Source of the DNA: Gammaproteobacteria bacterium
GTDB taxonomy: Bacteria; Pseudomonadota; Gammaproteobacteria; Pseudomonadales; Pseudohongiellaceae
Length of the DNA stretch: 64,000 bases
Direction: 5' to 3'
NCBI GenBank assembly: GCA_021773355.1
Contig: JAJFKE010000023.1
Location: 620,001 to 684,000 of the forward strand
In this document: piece by piece, positions 8,976 through 18,102 of the stretch
How positions within the stretch are numbered: the first letter of the stretch is position 1
How the letters are laid out: each line of letters begins with the position of its first letter
Notes under the pieces: generated by a model
The model's input: only the letters and a program-made list of their open reading frames with translations
Told to the model about the DNA's origin: nothing
Databases searched by the model: none
Translations under genes and position numbers: made by a program

Positions 8976-9144
8976 CAAGCTTGTTGGATCGGAGCACGGG
9001 CTCTAACAAGTGTTTTATGCTTTATATAAAGAATGCAGAGATTGTAGGGTGTCTGAAAGACGGTTTTATGTGGACCTATGATAGGATCGCATTAATGCTA
9101 TAACCGTATCGGCTTTGCTGCATTACAATAGACGATGCTGTCCG

Positions 9145-9262
9145 TTAAGTTGTTAAGTTGTTAAGTTGTTAAGTTGTTAAGTTGTTAAGTTGTTAAGTTG
9201 TTAAGTTGTTAAGTTGTTAAGTTGTTAAGTTGTTAAGTTGTTAAGTTGTTAAGTTGTTAAGT
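9145..9262. repeat. Octanucleotide tandem array, about 14.75 copies of TTAAGTTG
   Basis: A run of identical TTAAGTTG units with no visible interruption, ending in AAGTAATGAATGG. It lies between the 3' ends of the M28 peptidase gene (+) and a small membrane protein gene (-), 17 bases beyond the latter's stop. Perfect units imply recent expansion. The remainder of the 8976-9278 gap shows no gene. Confidence 0.95.
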
Positions 9263-9278
9263 AATGAATGGTTTTCCC

Positions 9279-9647
9279 TCAAGTAGCGGCATAGATAAGA
9301 AAGCCTCCAACAATTCCATACCATATCCCCAGAACACGGCCATATGGCAAAAATACTTTTAGCTCCCAAGAAACAATGCTTTTAAAATCTGCGGGAGGGA
9401 GAGCAACGCAAATTACTCCACCAACAAGGGTAAATAGTGCAACTATTTCGAATACAGCAGGAAACCTTGTCGTAGACGAAGCAAAGTAAAGAGCCAAAGC
9501 CAATACCAGGCTTAATATCGCAGTTCCGTATTGAAACTTTGTAGACACAAAGTACTTACGGCCAAATTCAAAACAAAGCTCTGGATTGATTAGCAGTAAA
9601 ATTGCAGCGATACCCGTTACGATGCCTAGTAAGACTAATATGTACAT
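9279..9647 (-). CDS. Small integral membrane protein, unknown function
   Basis: 122 residues with about four hydrophobic segments: ILVLLGIVTGIAAILLLI, GTAILSLVLALALYFA, FEIVALFTLVGGVICVAL and LGIWYGIVGGFLIYA. It has no signal peptide or recognisable catalytic motif. A SD-like AAGGAGATAAGAAC stretch precedes the ATG. I do not recognise a family. Its 3' end abuts the octamer array, so variation in array length could reach its stop or terminator but not its promoter. Confidence 0.6.
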   Translation of the reverse strand: MYILVLLGIVTGIAAILLLINPELCFEFGRKYFVSTKFQYGTAILSLVLALALYFASSTTRFPAVFEIVALFTLVGGVICVALPPADFKSIVSWELKVFLPYGRVLGIWYGIVGGFLIYAAT

Positions 9648-9775
9648 CGTGTTCTTATCTCCTTAATTTTATATTGAGGCTCTCAGTTCAAGCTTCTAGA
9701 CGATATATCGAAACTCATAACGCGCTGTCCTTCATTGATTTGTTTGTTTGATATGTTTCTGCTCTCATGCTAGAG

Positions 9776-9802
9776 TGTGTACTATTAACATATTTATACA
9801 CA
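9776..9802. promoter_or_regulatory. Candidate VapBC operator/promoter
   Basis: Inverted half-sites TGTGTA (9776-9781) and TACACA (9797-9802) flank an AT-rich core just upstream of the vapB ribosome site (AGGTG before ATG 9813). VapB-VapC complexes commonly bind such palindromes in autorepression; the assignment is by position. Confidence 0.45.
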
Positions 9803-9812
9803 TAGGTGCAAT

Positions 9813-10007
9813 ATGAGAACTAACATAGTAATAGATGACAAACTAATGAAGGATGCCCTCAAAGTTACTGGGTATAGTACGAAGAAGGAAGCGGTAGAAC
9901 AAGGCTTGAAATTATTGGTCATCAGAGGGGAACAGCAGAAGATTCGTGATTTGAAAGGCAAACTGCGGTGGCAAGGAGATTTGGACGAGCTGAGAGGCGG
10001 TAAATGA
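9813..10007 (+). CDS. vapB: VapB-family antitoxin
   Basis: 64 residues. The N-terminus MRTNIVIDDKLMKDALKVTGYSTKKEAVEQGLKLL is typical of the short VapB family with ribbon-helix-helix DNA binding. The tail LKGKLRWQGDLDELRGG would wrap the toxin. The stop overlaps the vapC start (ATGA). It neutralises the neighbouring PIN RNase and represses the operon. Confidence 0.88.
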   Translation: MRTNIVIDDKLMKDALKVTGYSTKKEAVEQGLKLLVIRGEQQKIRDLKGKLRWQGDLDELRGGK

Positions 10008-10405
10008 TTATAGCCGATACCAGTGTGTGGATAGATTACTTCAATGGTATTGATAATGAATTGACCCTGTATCTTGATTCAAGCCTAATTGAAGGTACAG
10101 TCGCAATTGGGGATCTGATATTTCTGGAAATACTACAGGGATTTAGAAAAGACAAAGACTATAGACTTGCAAAATCCCGGATAGGAACACTAACGCAATA
10201 CGAAATGTTTGGTTTGGAAATGGTGGAGCATTGCGCCAAAAATTATAGAGCGCTAAGAAAGAAGGGAATTACTATACGAAAAACAAGTGATGTAATAATT
10301 GCGACATTCTGTATAGATCACAAGCTACCACTTCTATTTTCGGACAAAGATTTTATTCCCTTTGTCGATCACCTTGAATTAACTCCAGCTCTCCGAGAAA
10401 CATAA
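10004..10405 (+). CDS. vapC: VapC-family PIN-domain toxin ribonuclease
   Basis: 133 residues. The PIN-domain acidic residues are in place: MIIADTSVWIDYF (first Asp), DLIFLEILQGF (Glu), KTSDVIIATFCIDHKLPLLFSDKDF (later Asps). VapC toxins are Mg2+-dependent RNases, often cutting tRNA or rRNA. It is translationally coupled to the antitoxin. The pair is intact and likely functional. Confidence 0.9.
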   Translation: MIIADTSVWIDYFNGIDNELTLYLDSSLIEGTVAIGDLIFLEILQGFRKDKDYRLAKSRIGTLTQYEMFGLEMVEHCAKNYRALRKKGITIRKTSDVIIATFCIDHKLPLLFSDKDFIPFVDHLELTPALRET

Positions 10406-10535
10406 CGCCTTAATAAAGTGAGAAACCTATTTGCTGCAGCTGATAGGCCCAATTAGCCTAATTATTGAACCAAAGCTTAGCTCAAAGTAATTAAGCAACA
10501 AAGACACATAGTGTTACTGCGAAATCTTTTAACCC

Positions 10536-11615
10536 TTAGGCGATTTTCCGCTTCAGCCATTCGACAATAACCCTGTTTACCTCGTCTGGCTGTTCCTGCT
10601 GCGTCCAATGACCGCTGTCCAGAACAGTGTACTTTTCAAGATCGCTGATGAAATCTTCCATGCCATCGGCAGAAGACGGTGGCAATATCACATCGTTTTC
10701 GGCACCAATATAGAGGCTAGGCACTTCGATTCGCGCTGCTGCATTAGCCATTATTTGACCCATGCGAGGAGCTGCACGATACCAGTTTAACCCCTTGCTA
10801 AAACCTGTCGCCTGATAAGTCTCGGTAAAGTAGCTCATGACTTGTTCCGACATAAATGGGTCACCTGGCGGATCTTCGCGCTGAATCATTTCCAGTAAGT
10901 TCATCTGCCGCTCAGCCGAATCTTCTGGCATCTGGGCAAAGGCTTGCTTATCCCAAATACCGCCACGACTTAATATGAAATCGAAGGTATGACGCACGTC
11001 GGCCTCCAGTACTGCCTCTGCTCGCCCGGGCTGCATAAAGGTGGCCACATAATAATTCGGCGTCATAACTATGGCGGAGGGTTCGCTGCGTTGTGCCGGC
11101 GGTAATCCAGCGGGTCGTCCAGCGGCTGTATTGAGCCCGATAATTCCGCTGCAGCGGTCAGGATGTAAGCGCGCCATCGCCCACACCACAGCACCACCCC
11201 AATCATGACCACAGAACACCGCCTTATCGATGCCCTTCGCATCCAACAGGCCCGCAAGGTCATCACAGAATATTTGCATATCATATTGCAAGGGATCATC
11301 GGGACCACCGGTTAGGCCAAAGCCGCGCTGATCCGGCGCGATCGCTCGAAAACCGGCGGCCGCAACCGCATCGATCTGACTGCGCCAGCTAAAGGCCAAC
11401 TCCGGCCAGCCGTGGCAAAATACTATTGCTGGGCCCTGCCCTTTTTCATAGACAGCCATGTTAATGCCATTGGTTTCAACGTAATGCGGCACCGGCATAA
11501 GCGGCGCCGGCCTTACACCAGAATTTTCTGCTGCCAGCGTCGACAGCGGAAACGCGCTTGCAGCAATTCCAGTAATAGCGGTGTTCTTTAGAAATCTACG
11601 GCGATTAATACCCAT
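10536..11615 (-). CDS. Tat-exported alpha/beta hydrolase, epoxide hydrolase type
   Basis: The start chosen gives MGINRRRFLKNTAITGIAAS, a twin-arginine signal, with AGGA 8 bases upstream; a longer ORF start at 11660 would bury it. The hydrolase core shows the oxyanion HGWPE, then DQRGFGLT, the nucleophile elbow GHDWGGAV with Asp in the Ser position (epoxide hydrolase/dehalogenase type), and the catalytic His in DSGHWTQQEQP. The cap domain holds tyrosines (ETYQATGFSKGLNWYR) as expected for epoxide hydrolases. It probably opens epoxides to diols in the periplasm; the substrate is unknown. Confidence 0.88.
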   Translation of the reverse strand: MGINRRRFLKNTAITGIAASAFPLSTLAAENSGVRPAPLMPVPHYVETNGINMAVYEKGQGPAIVFCHGWPELAFSWRSQIDAVAAAGFRAIAPDQRGFGLTGGPDDPLQYDMQIFCDDLAGLLDAKGIDKAVFCGHDWGGAVVWAMARLHPDRCSGIIGLNTAAGRPAGLPPAQRSEPSAIVMTPNYYVATFMQPGRAEAVLEADVRHTFDFILSRGGIWDKQAFAQMPEDSAERQMNLLEMIQREDPPGDPFMSEQVMSYFTETYQATGFSKGLNWYRAAPRMGQIMANAAARIEVPSLYIGAENDVILPPSSADGMEDFISDLEKYTVLDSGHWTQQEQPDEVNRVIVEWLKRKIA

Positions 11616-11726
11616 GACGAAATCCTGTTTTATCTGTGTAGTGAAAGTAATATAAGCCAACTGAATACGGAAGTGATATACACAACTTATTACAAGGGAT
11701 GCAAAACTGAAAGCCCTGCGTATGCC

Positions 11727-12227
11727 TTAACTAAGCAAGCCCGCAACGGCACCGGTCATACAGGTAGCCAAGGTTCCTGACAGAAGTGATTTTGGTGCCA
11801 GCTCCACTATTTCAGTTGCGCGTTCGGGACACATGCCGCTCAAGCCCGCGATCATGATGCCCAGACTGCCAAAATTTGCAAAGCCGCAAAGTGCATAAGT
11901 CATTATTACCGTGGACTTCTCCGACAAACTTCCCGCGGGTAAATCTGCCAAAGCTAAAAACGCCAACAGTTCATCCAAGGCGGTCTTGGTTCCCATCAGT
12001 GCGCCCGCGAGCTGCGCCTCGCTCCATGGAATTCCCATTAGCCAGGTAAGTGGTGCAAACACAAAGCCAAATAGTTTTTGTAGAGTCAGGGCTTCGTCGC
12101 CGGGAAATGGAAACAAGGACAGCGCGCTGTTTAACAGAGCAACCAAAGCCACCAGTACTAACAACATTGCGCCCACACTAACCATGAGACGCACACCATC
12201 GTAGGTACCCTGGGTAATTACATCCAT
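11727..12227 (-). CDS. C-terminal half of a CNT (NupC-type) nucleoside transporter
   Basis: Begins at MDVITQGTYDGVRLMVSVGAMLL and continues through GIPWSEAQLAGALMGTKTALDELLAF and TYALCGFANFGSLGIMIAGL, the conserved C-terminal core of concentrative nucleoside transporters including the helix-hairpin region. It is in the same reading frame as the upstream half (12237-12992), separated only by a TAG and three codons (CGA AGT TTG). No good ribosome site precedes the ATG. It is either the tail of a nonsense-mutated gene, a read-through product or, less likely, a separately translated half. Confidence 0.8.
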   Translation of the reverse strand: MDVITQGTYDGVRLMVSVGAMLLVLVALVALLNSALSLFPFPGDEALTLQKLFGFVFAPLTWLMGIPWSEAQLAGALMGTKTALDELLAFLALADLPAGSLSEKSTVIMTYALCGFANFGSLGIMIAGLSGMCPERATEIVELAPKSLLSGTLATCMTGAVAGLLS

Positions 12228-12236
12228 CAAACTTCG

Positions 12237-12992
12237 CTATTCGACGGCAAGCTCAATATCATCAGTGGAACTGGTATTTTTCTCCGGCACCATTATCAGC
12301 GCCAGCATGATCGCCGCTGGTGCACTTATGACAGAGGCAGTAATGATGTGACCCAGCGCATTGTCCAACGCCTGTTGTAAAATGATCGAGTAGAACACCA
12401 TTACAGACCCGGCAATGGTGGCCATGCCACAGGTCATTACCACAAATAATTCACTGCGGCTGAGTACAGCAATATAGGGACGAATAAGCGCAGGTGACTC
12501 CACCATGCCAATAAAAATATTGGCCGCACTACTGAGGCCAACCGCACCGCTGACACGCAGGCTTTTGCGCAACACCAGGGAGAATCCCTTGATGATTAGC
12601 GGCAACACTCGGTAGTGCCAGAGAATCGCCGAGAGCACGGTAAACATTAAGATTAAGGGCAGGATTCGAAAGGCCAATATAATAGTAGCACCAGGCTCAC
12701 TAATGGGAAAAGGATAATCCACGTTTAGCGGATCACCGCCAAGATAACCAAAGATAAAAAGCGTTCCACTCTCGGTGGCATTGACTACCGCGTTGACACC
12801 GGAATTAATTAGACCAAGAAATTGTTGCAAAACATTGAGATTAAAAACGGCGAAGGCAAACAGGAACTGCAAACCCAATCCTGCAGCCAGCAATCGCCAT
12901 CCGGGAACCCTGCGCTGCTCACTGAATGCCACCGCCAAGCCTACAAAAACCATCAGGCCGATGAGGGCTTGAGCAGCTAGTAATAAATCCAT
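12237..12992 (-). CDS. N-terminal half of a CNT (NupC-type) nucleoside transporter, ending in an in-frame TAG
   Basis: 251 residues. Three N-terminal membrane helices are followed by the Gate-domain signature FRILPLILMFTVLSAILWHY, GAVGLSSAANIFIGMVESPALIRPYI and MTCGMATIAGSVMVFY. This is roughly the first 60% of a normal transporter (about 400-420 residues). The ORF stops at TAG in a poorly conserved hydrophilic loop (SSTDDIELAVE), and the rest of the protein continues in frame. It lies 36 bases after the secreted 5'-nucleotidase gene, giving a nucleotide-to-nucleoside salvage operon. It would import nucleosides with Na+ or H+. Confidence 0.82.
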   Translation of the reverse strand: MDLLLAAQALIGLMVFVGLAVAFSEQRRVPGWRLLAAGLGLQFLFAFAVFNLNVLQQFLGLINSGVNAVVNATESGTLFIFGYLGGDPLNVDYPFPISEPGATIILAFRILPLILMFTVLSAILWHYRVLPLIIKGFSLVLRKSLRVSGAVGLSSAANIFIGMVESPALIRPYIAVLSRSELFVVMTCGMATIAGSVMVFYSIILQQALDNALGHIITASVISAPAAIMLALIMVPEKNTSSTDDIELAVE

Positions 12993-13028
12993 AGAAATCT
13001 AATCTCTTAAACTTTCAAAGCTAACAAA

Positions 13029-14474
13029 TCAAGGAAATACCAGGGGCCGATCGGCACTGCTGGATTGCGTTGACAACCATTCCACCAAGGGTTGGCGATA
13101 ATGAATCTCAGTATCAAAGCCAGCATCATCGAACTCAGCGATAGAGCCGTAACCGGCTCCCCCTTCATACATAAAACTGTTTACCAGGACTCTGTAAGTT
13201 TCGGCCGAGTCAAGCAGCCGACCCGTTTTACGTAACAGCCAATCATTCTCCGTGCGAATCAAACCTGCTATGAACGGGTTCTGCCCGGCGGCGATAACTT
13301 CAAGCACTTCGGTACCATTTAACTCCACCGCTACGATGGTATTCTCAAAGGGCAGCAGCCCGACCACATCAGCGAGGGTTAATTCTCCTCTTGGTAGCGG
13401 TGAACGTAGCGCCAATCGATTATTGATAGCGATGTCTGCGCCGCTGTCCATCTGCAACCAACTCTCCACTACTACCCTTTGTAAGCGATCATCAGTTGCC
13501 TGCAATTCGCGGGCGTTAAAACCGAGTACCACGCTCAATTCAGATTCAGTTGCGGCTTGCCACTTTGAAATTATCTGCTCAACGACCGGATCACTAATTC
13601 CATATTCATTGCCCTCAACGGAAAAGTTTGAAGTCAGCAAGCGATCGGTATTCACGTCGTATTTAAAATGTGCTCTGGCATAAGTACGGAAATGGCCATT
13701 GCTTTCCAGCAAGATAGTATCGCCTACTTTTTCCGCGACCAACTCATTACAGTGGCCACCACCCATCAAACTAATATTCAGGTCGGCTACCGCATCGGCA
13801 AGGGGGCGTAAGGCAGACATGCAGACATGGGCGACAACAAAAGTGAGCTGCACATCACTTGCTCGAAGTTGCTGAGCCGTTTTTCGCAGCACTGGCTCAT
13901 AGTCCAAAAAAGTTAGCTCTGCCACATTGACTGGATTGGTGGTACTGGGAGTATTAATAGTTGATAGTCCTATAACAGCGACCCTAAGACCATTAACAGT
14001 AATCACCGAACTGGCCAGAATACCCAAGTCCCTCGGTGGAGCCTCATTTGCAGTCCATTGAATATTGGCTGCCAGGTAGGGATAGTCGGCTTGCGCAATT
14101 CGTTGCTCTAAATTATCCAAGCCAAAATCGAATTCATGATTTCCAATGGCAGTGGCGTCGTAGCCCATGGCATTCATTACTTCTACCATGCCTTCGCCCT
14201 CAAACCAGGTAGATATGGCAGGCCCGGTCCAATGATCACCACCGCTGAGCAATAAAAAAGGTCCGTCTTCGCGATACCCTTCCTTTTGTCGCCAAAGACC
14301 CAGTAAATTGGCCGCGCCAGTTGAAGCTTCCCGACCCTCCATCCAGCCATGTTCGTCATTACTATAGAGTACGGTTAATTCACGAATACCAACGCTGGAA
14401 TCCAACGCTAGCTCATGCTGCTGACAGGCCGCCAAGAAAAGAGTAATTAAGAGAGTAGGTATAATTGAGCGCAT
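13029..14474 (-). CDS. Lipoprotein 5'-nucleotidase / UshA-type metallophosphoesterase
   Basis: The start chosen (MRSIIPTLLITLFLAACQQ) gives a lipobox at LAAC; a GTG six codons upstream is less likely. The N-terminal phosphoesterase domain has metal-binding motifs: SNDEHGW, LSGGDHWTGP, AIGNHEFDFG, VVAHVC and LMGGGHCNELV. The C-terminal nucleotide-binding domain follows from about residue 300 (DIAINNRLALR, LPFENTIVAVELNG). It hydrolyses extracellular nucleotides to nucleosides and phosphate. It leads the operon into the nucleoside transporter. Confidence 0.87.
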   Translation of the reverse strand: MRSIIPTLLITLFLAACQQHELALDSSVGIRELTVLYSNDEHGWMEGREASTGAANLLGLWRQKEGYREDGPFLLLSGGDHWTGPAISTWFEGEGMVEVMNAMGYDATAIGNHEFDFGLDNLEQRIAQADYPYLAANIQWTANEAPPRDLGILASSVITVNGLRVAVIGLSTINTPSTTNPVNVAELTFLDYEPVLRKTAQQLRASDVQLTFVVAHVCMSALRPLADAVADLNISLMGGGHCNELVAEKVGDTILLESNGHFRTYARAHFKYDVNTDRLLTSNFSVEGNEYGISDPVVEQIISKWQAATESELSVVLGFNARELQATDDRLQRVVVESWLQMDSGADIAINNRLALRSPLPRGELTLADVVGLLPFENTIVAVELNGTEVLEVIAAGQNPFIAGLIRTENDWLLRKTGRLLDSAETYRVLVNSFMYEGGAGYGSIAEFDDAGFDTEIHYRQPLVEWLSTQSSSADRPLVFP

Positions 14475-14608
14475 TGAGGCCGAGTCTATCACAGCAAATT
14501 CGGCCTGCGGCCAGGGACCCTAGATTTTCCAGCCAGCTCAAGTCCAACAAGCATTGCGACGGTGCTGGTTTTCGCTTACCGTAAACGAGTCTAACTACAG
14601 CTGCGTGT

Positions 14609-15493
14609 ATGAAACTAAATAGCTCCCATCCGCCAATCTACTTGCCCGAAAAAGAGCAGAACTCCGTGCTTCGATTGGGCTTAGAAAACTGTAACAAGGA
14701 AGACTGGATTTATACCGCGCAGGACCTGCCGATTTTCCACCGGCATAAGATCAATAGCGGGCAATCACTGAAAGAAAAGTGCTATCAGACACTTCCCGAG
14801 TCTGTACCGGCACAGATTGAGTTTCACGAGCTTTTATTACAACACTTGTTAAGGGTTGATAAACTTGGTTATAAATTGGATGGCAGTCGCCTTGTTCATG
14901 AGCCTAGTAAGCTGAGCTGGGAACTGGGTGACAAACAACTTTGGCTAGCTTCTTTGTGGATCGAAGAAGATATTTGCTTGCTCGAAAAAAAGAACGATAA
15001 CTATGTGATGACTGCTGCCAGTGTCTGTTCGCCCAGCAACTGGAGATTGGAACAGAAGATCGGCGCTTCGGTGGACACTATTCACGTGCCAGTACCAGGG
15101 TATGCAGAGATTTTAAGCAGCAGAGTCAACCGTTTCCTCGGTGGTATTAATTCGAACAAGGTGATGATGCGATTCAACTGGTCCATACAAACCGGTAACG
15201 AACTGTCCTGGCGAGATGATCAAACCGAAGCCACAACACAGCAGAGTAATCCTACGGAGAATTTATATTGGCGAATTGAACGGCAAACATTTATTCGTCT
15301 GCCGCAAACTGGCGCGATAGTATTCGCAATTAAAATTTTTCTACACAGTTTCGATTCTCTGCGCCAAATCGAAGGATTTGAGCAGTCAATTTCGAAATTG
15401 CTTGCACGTCTTCCAGACTCCGAAAAGCACTACAAGGGATTAATTTCGCAGCCCCTGGTATCGGTGCTCAAACCGATGATTGGAAAAGACTGA
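14609..15493 (+). CDS. DUF3445 protein (haem-dependent oxidative N-demethylase-like)
   Basis: 294 residues, no signal peptide. Family landmarks are SVCSPSNWRLEQKIG, then IHVPVPGYAEILSSRVNRFL, RFNWSI and WRIERQTFIRLPQTGAIVFAIK. Some DUF3445 proteins are haem-dependent oxidative N-demethylases of alkylated amines; whether this one has that activity is inferred. It stands alone, divergent from the nucleotidase operon, so context does not add a substrate. Confidence 0.78.
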   Translation: MKLNSSHPPIYLPEKEQNSVLRLGLENCNKEDWIYTAQDLPIFHRHKINSGQSLKEKCYQTLPESVPAQIEFHELLLQHLLRVDKLGYKLDGSRLVHEPSKLSWELGDKQLWLASLWIEEDICLLEKKNDNYVMTAASVCSPSNWRLEQKIGASVDTIHVPVPGYAEILSSRVNRFLGGINSNKVMMRFNWSIQTGNELSWRDDQTEATTQQSNPTENLYWRIERQTFIRLPQTGAIVFAIKIFLHSFDSLRQIEGFEQSISKLLARLPDSEKHYKGLISQPLVSVLKPMIGKD

Positions 15494-15631
15494 GTACCGC
15501 TAATCCAAATGGCTTATAATCCGCAACCAAATTCACGGACTCTAGAACAGAAAATTCGATTCCCGGTGACAGTTTTTTGTTCTCGACACGTACTACTCTT
15601 ATTGAACTCATAGTCTGACAAAGGTCTTTTC

Positions 15632-16576
15632 ATGATTTGCGGTAAATATTCAAGGCATTCTCTTCTCAGGCAAGGCATATTCATCATTGCGGCTTGTCTA
15701 TTCTCAATACAATCAGCCACAGCGAACACCACGGTTCGTGTAATTACATCTCTTGGAGATTTTGAGATCGAATTATTCGACGATGTCACTCCAATTACGG
15801 TCGCGAATTTTCTGAACTATGTAAACTCTGGCCGCTTCAATGGCACGGTAATCCATCGCTCCGTGAGTAATTTTGTCATACAAGGGGGATGGCTCACCTT
15901 CGATCAGGCCGCCAACCAGCTCAACCCCATCGTAACCGACGCAGCTATTCAGAATGAATTTAGTGTGTCCAACACTCGCGGCACGGTTGCCATGGCGAAG
16001 GTCGGTGGAGACCCAAATAGCGCCACCAGCCAATGGTTTGTCAATTTAGCCGACAATAGTGGTAATCTCGATGGACAGAATGGCGGTTTTACAGCCTTTG
16101 GCCGAGTATTAGGCGACGGCATGACAGTCGTGGACGCCATAGCAGCTCTACCAACCTTTACCTTAGCGGGCATCCCGGATTTTCCTCTGGTCAACTATAT
16201 TAGCGACGCTGTGGTCTCAGGTAATTTCGTGAATATCGCAGTCACCGTGGTTAATGAGGAGGTTACCGCGCCAAATTTCTTCGACGAAGCCAGCGGCCAG
16301 TTAAGAGTTACAGTGGATGCCGGAACAGCGGGATTTGCGTCCTTGGCTTTCACCATAAGTGCAACCGAACCGGCTGCAGTTGTGCAACTCGACCTTAGCA
16401 GTGTGGTAGCACTTACAGAGACAGTGGACAAAATTGCAACCTTCGACGCTGCAACTGGACGCCTGGTCCTACCAGAACTATTCGTCTCAGGCGCCGCGGC
16501 TTTTCGAAATCTAAGCTTCATCTTGAGTGATAGCGAGCAGTTGTTGTTCACACTAGAGTCATTTGAGCAGATCTAG
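15632..16576 (+). CDS. Exported cyclophilin-type peptidyl-prolyl isomerase with C-terminal extension
   Basis: A signal peptide ends near SATA-NTTVRV. The cyclophilin fold covers about residues 31-190: VRVITSLGDFEIELF, FNGTVIHRSVSNFVIQGG, AKVGGDPNSATSQWFVN and NGGFTAFGRVLGDGMTVVDAIA. About 110 further residues (from VNEEVTAPNFFDEASG) form an unrecognised, Val/Ala/Thr-rich, probably beta domain. It catalyses prolyl isomerisation in the periplasm. AAGG lies 8 bases before the ATG. Confidence 0.87.
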   Translation: MICGKYSRHSLLRQGIFIIAACLFSIQSATANTTVRVITSLGDFEIELFDDVTPITVANFLNYVNSGRFNGTVIHRSVSNFVIQGGWLTFDQAANQLNPIVTDAAIQNEFSVSNTRGTVAMAKVGGDPNSATSQWFVNLADNSGNLDGQNGGFTAFGRVLGDGMTVVDAIAALPTFTLAGIPDFPLVNYISDAVVSGNFVNIAVTVVNEEVTAPNFFDEASGQLRVTVDAGTAGFASLAFTISATEPAAVVQLDLSSVVALTETVDKIATFDAATGRLVLPELFVSGAAAFRNLSFILSDSEQLLFTLESFEQI

Positions 16577-16699
16577 ACAAGATCAGACACAAATCGGCGG
16601 GTGTCCAGCAGAAACCGTGGCGTTGACTACTGCTGCTATAGTTATTATTCTCCCTGTAAATCAAAAGACTCCGGCGATTCCGGACAACAGGAGAGACAA

Positions 16700-17125
16700 A
16701 TGAGCATTCGACGATGGATCACAGCAGCCGCTGCCGTAGCCACTGTGGGAGCCGCGCTAGTAGTTGTACCCGTTCTGGCTCATCATTCCAGTACCCCATT
16801 TTATGACCCCGAAAAGCGAGTAGAGATCGAAGGAGCTGTTACTCGATTCGTATTCAGAAATCCACATGCCTTCCTGTTCCTCGACGTCAAGGATGAAAGT
16901 GGTGCAACAACTGAATGGCAGATCGAACTGGGAGCCCCGGTTGGACTGCGCCGCACCGGTTGGACGCCGGACACATTGCCTATGGGCATGATGGTTAAGG
17001 CATCGGGTCGACCCTCGCGCGCGGAAGGATCAACCGGTCTGTGCTGCGTGCGCATGACCCGCATTGATGGCAGTCCAATCCTGGAAGGCGGTCGCGTCCA
17101 AGAACGCACACAGCCCCCGGAGTAA
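16700..17125 (+). CDS. DUF6152-family exported protein
   Basis: The start at MSIRRWITAAAAVATVG has GGAGAG at good spacing; a longer ORF from 16601 has no ribosome site. A signal peptide ends at VLA-HHSSTPFYDPEK. The body shows the family pattern FRNPHAFLFLDVKDESG, TEWQIELGAPVGLRRTGW and a C-terminal GSPILEGGR. The function of DUF6152 is unknown. Neighbouring exported (17245) and DUF6644 genes suggest an envelope module. Confidence 0.75.
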   Translation: MSIRRWITAAAAVATVGAALVVVPVLAHHSSTPFYDPEKRVEIEGAVTRFVFRNPHAFLFLDVKDESGATTEWQIELGAPVGLRRTGWTPDTLPMGMMVKASGRPSRAEGSTGLCCVRMTRIDGSPILEGGRVQERTQPPE

Positions 17126-17244
17126 TACTACAGGGGTTGTCGATCAAGCAGGCTGTAATCTTCGATTAAGCCTAACGGCTTGATCGTTAAACCGATTAAT
17201 AAAATAAATGCAGTAGTCAACCAGAATTGAGGGCGGGAGAATTC

Positions 17245-17982
17245 ATGAAGGCAGTAAATTTCATCAGAGCAAAGTCCGTTTACGCGGTAATGCTTTCACT
17301 AGCCATTGGCTTTGCAATACCGCAACTAAGCGCACAATCAATTGACAGCCATATTCCTGATCTTGCTGGCACCTGGAACGGCGGATTTGGCGCCAGACCC
17401 GTCAATGGTGAAACAGTGCCCTGGGGCGAAGATAATTTTCCGGTGCTGAATGAGCGCGCCTTGGCATATCAATCGGTTTGGGAAGAGACCATGGCACCGA
17501 AGTACGATTGTCAGCCTGCTTCATCTCCGGCCATACAATACGACCCCTACCACATGGAAGTGGTGCAGTGGCCAGACCGCGTCTTGTTCAGATATGAGAA
17601 AGACGATCAGTTACGAACAGTGTGGTTGGATGGTCGCCAAGCAAAGGCAACAGATTTTAGTATTCAGGGATTCTCTGTCGGTCATTATGAAGACAATGCA
17701 TTGATAGTCACAACCACTCACTTCGTTTTCGATGTGGCCGGCTTCGACGATTACAACGGCATACCCTCCTCTTCCCAGAAAATTGTGCGGGAGCGCTATT
17801 GGATGGATGGTGAAGATCTGAAAGTGACGGTGGAAGTAGAAGACTCCATGTTTCTGCGGGAGCCTACTTCGTACACTACGCGGTGGATACCAGCGGCGGA
17901 GGGTTACAAGCTGGCCGCCTATGACTGTGATCCAGAATCCTCACGCGCGTCGGTGCGATTCTTTCCGTCAAAATATAAGTAA
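17245..17982 (+). CDS. Exported protein of unknown function
   Basis: The ATG with GGGAG upstream gives a signal peptide (AVMLSLAIGFAIPQLSAQS). The mature part begins with DLAGTWNGGFGARP, has YDPYHMEVVQWPDRVLFRYEKDD, WLDGRQ, SVGHYEDNALIVTTTHF and ERYWMDGEDLKVTVEVED. The layout (DxxGxW start, then beta-rich WxGxxLxVxTxxF-type motifs) also occurs in the exported protein at about 45-46 kb, so the two are likely distant relatives. They often sit near DUF6152 genes. No function can be assigned. Confidence 0.6.
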   Translation: MKAVNFIRAKSVYAVMLSLAIGFAIPQLSAQSIDSHIPDLAGTWNGGFGARPVNGETVPWGEDNFPVLNERALAYQSVWEETMAPKYDCQPASSPAIQYDPYHMEVVQWPDRVLFRYEKDDQLRTVWLDGRQAKATDFSIQGFSVGHYEDNALIVTTTHFVFDVAGFDDYNGIPSSSQKIVRERYWMDGEDLKVTVEVEDSMFLREPTSYTTRWIPAAEGYKLAAYDCDPESSRASVRFFPSKYK

Positions 17983-18102
17983 GCACCAGCTCAAAATGAA
18001 GCAATATGAATTTGCAATCATCAGAAGATGGTTGCAAATTCAGTTAGGTGCCAACCCCTCCTGTAGCAATTTCAATCTCCAACTATTGGCTAAGTTCCAA
18101 GC

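Noticed and set aside
9145..9262. CRISPR array
   Set aside because: Direct 8-bp units without spacers; no cas genes in the window.
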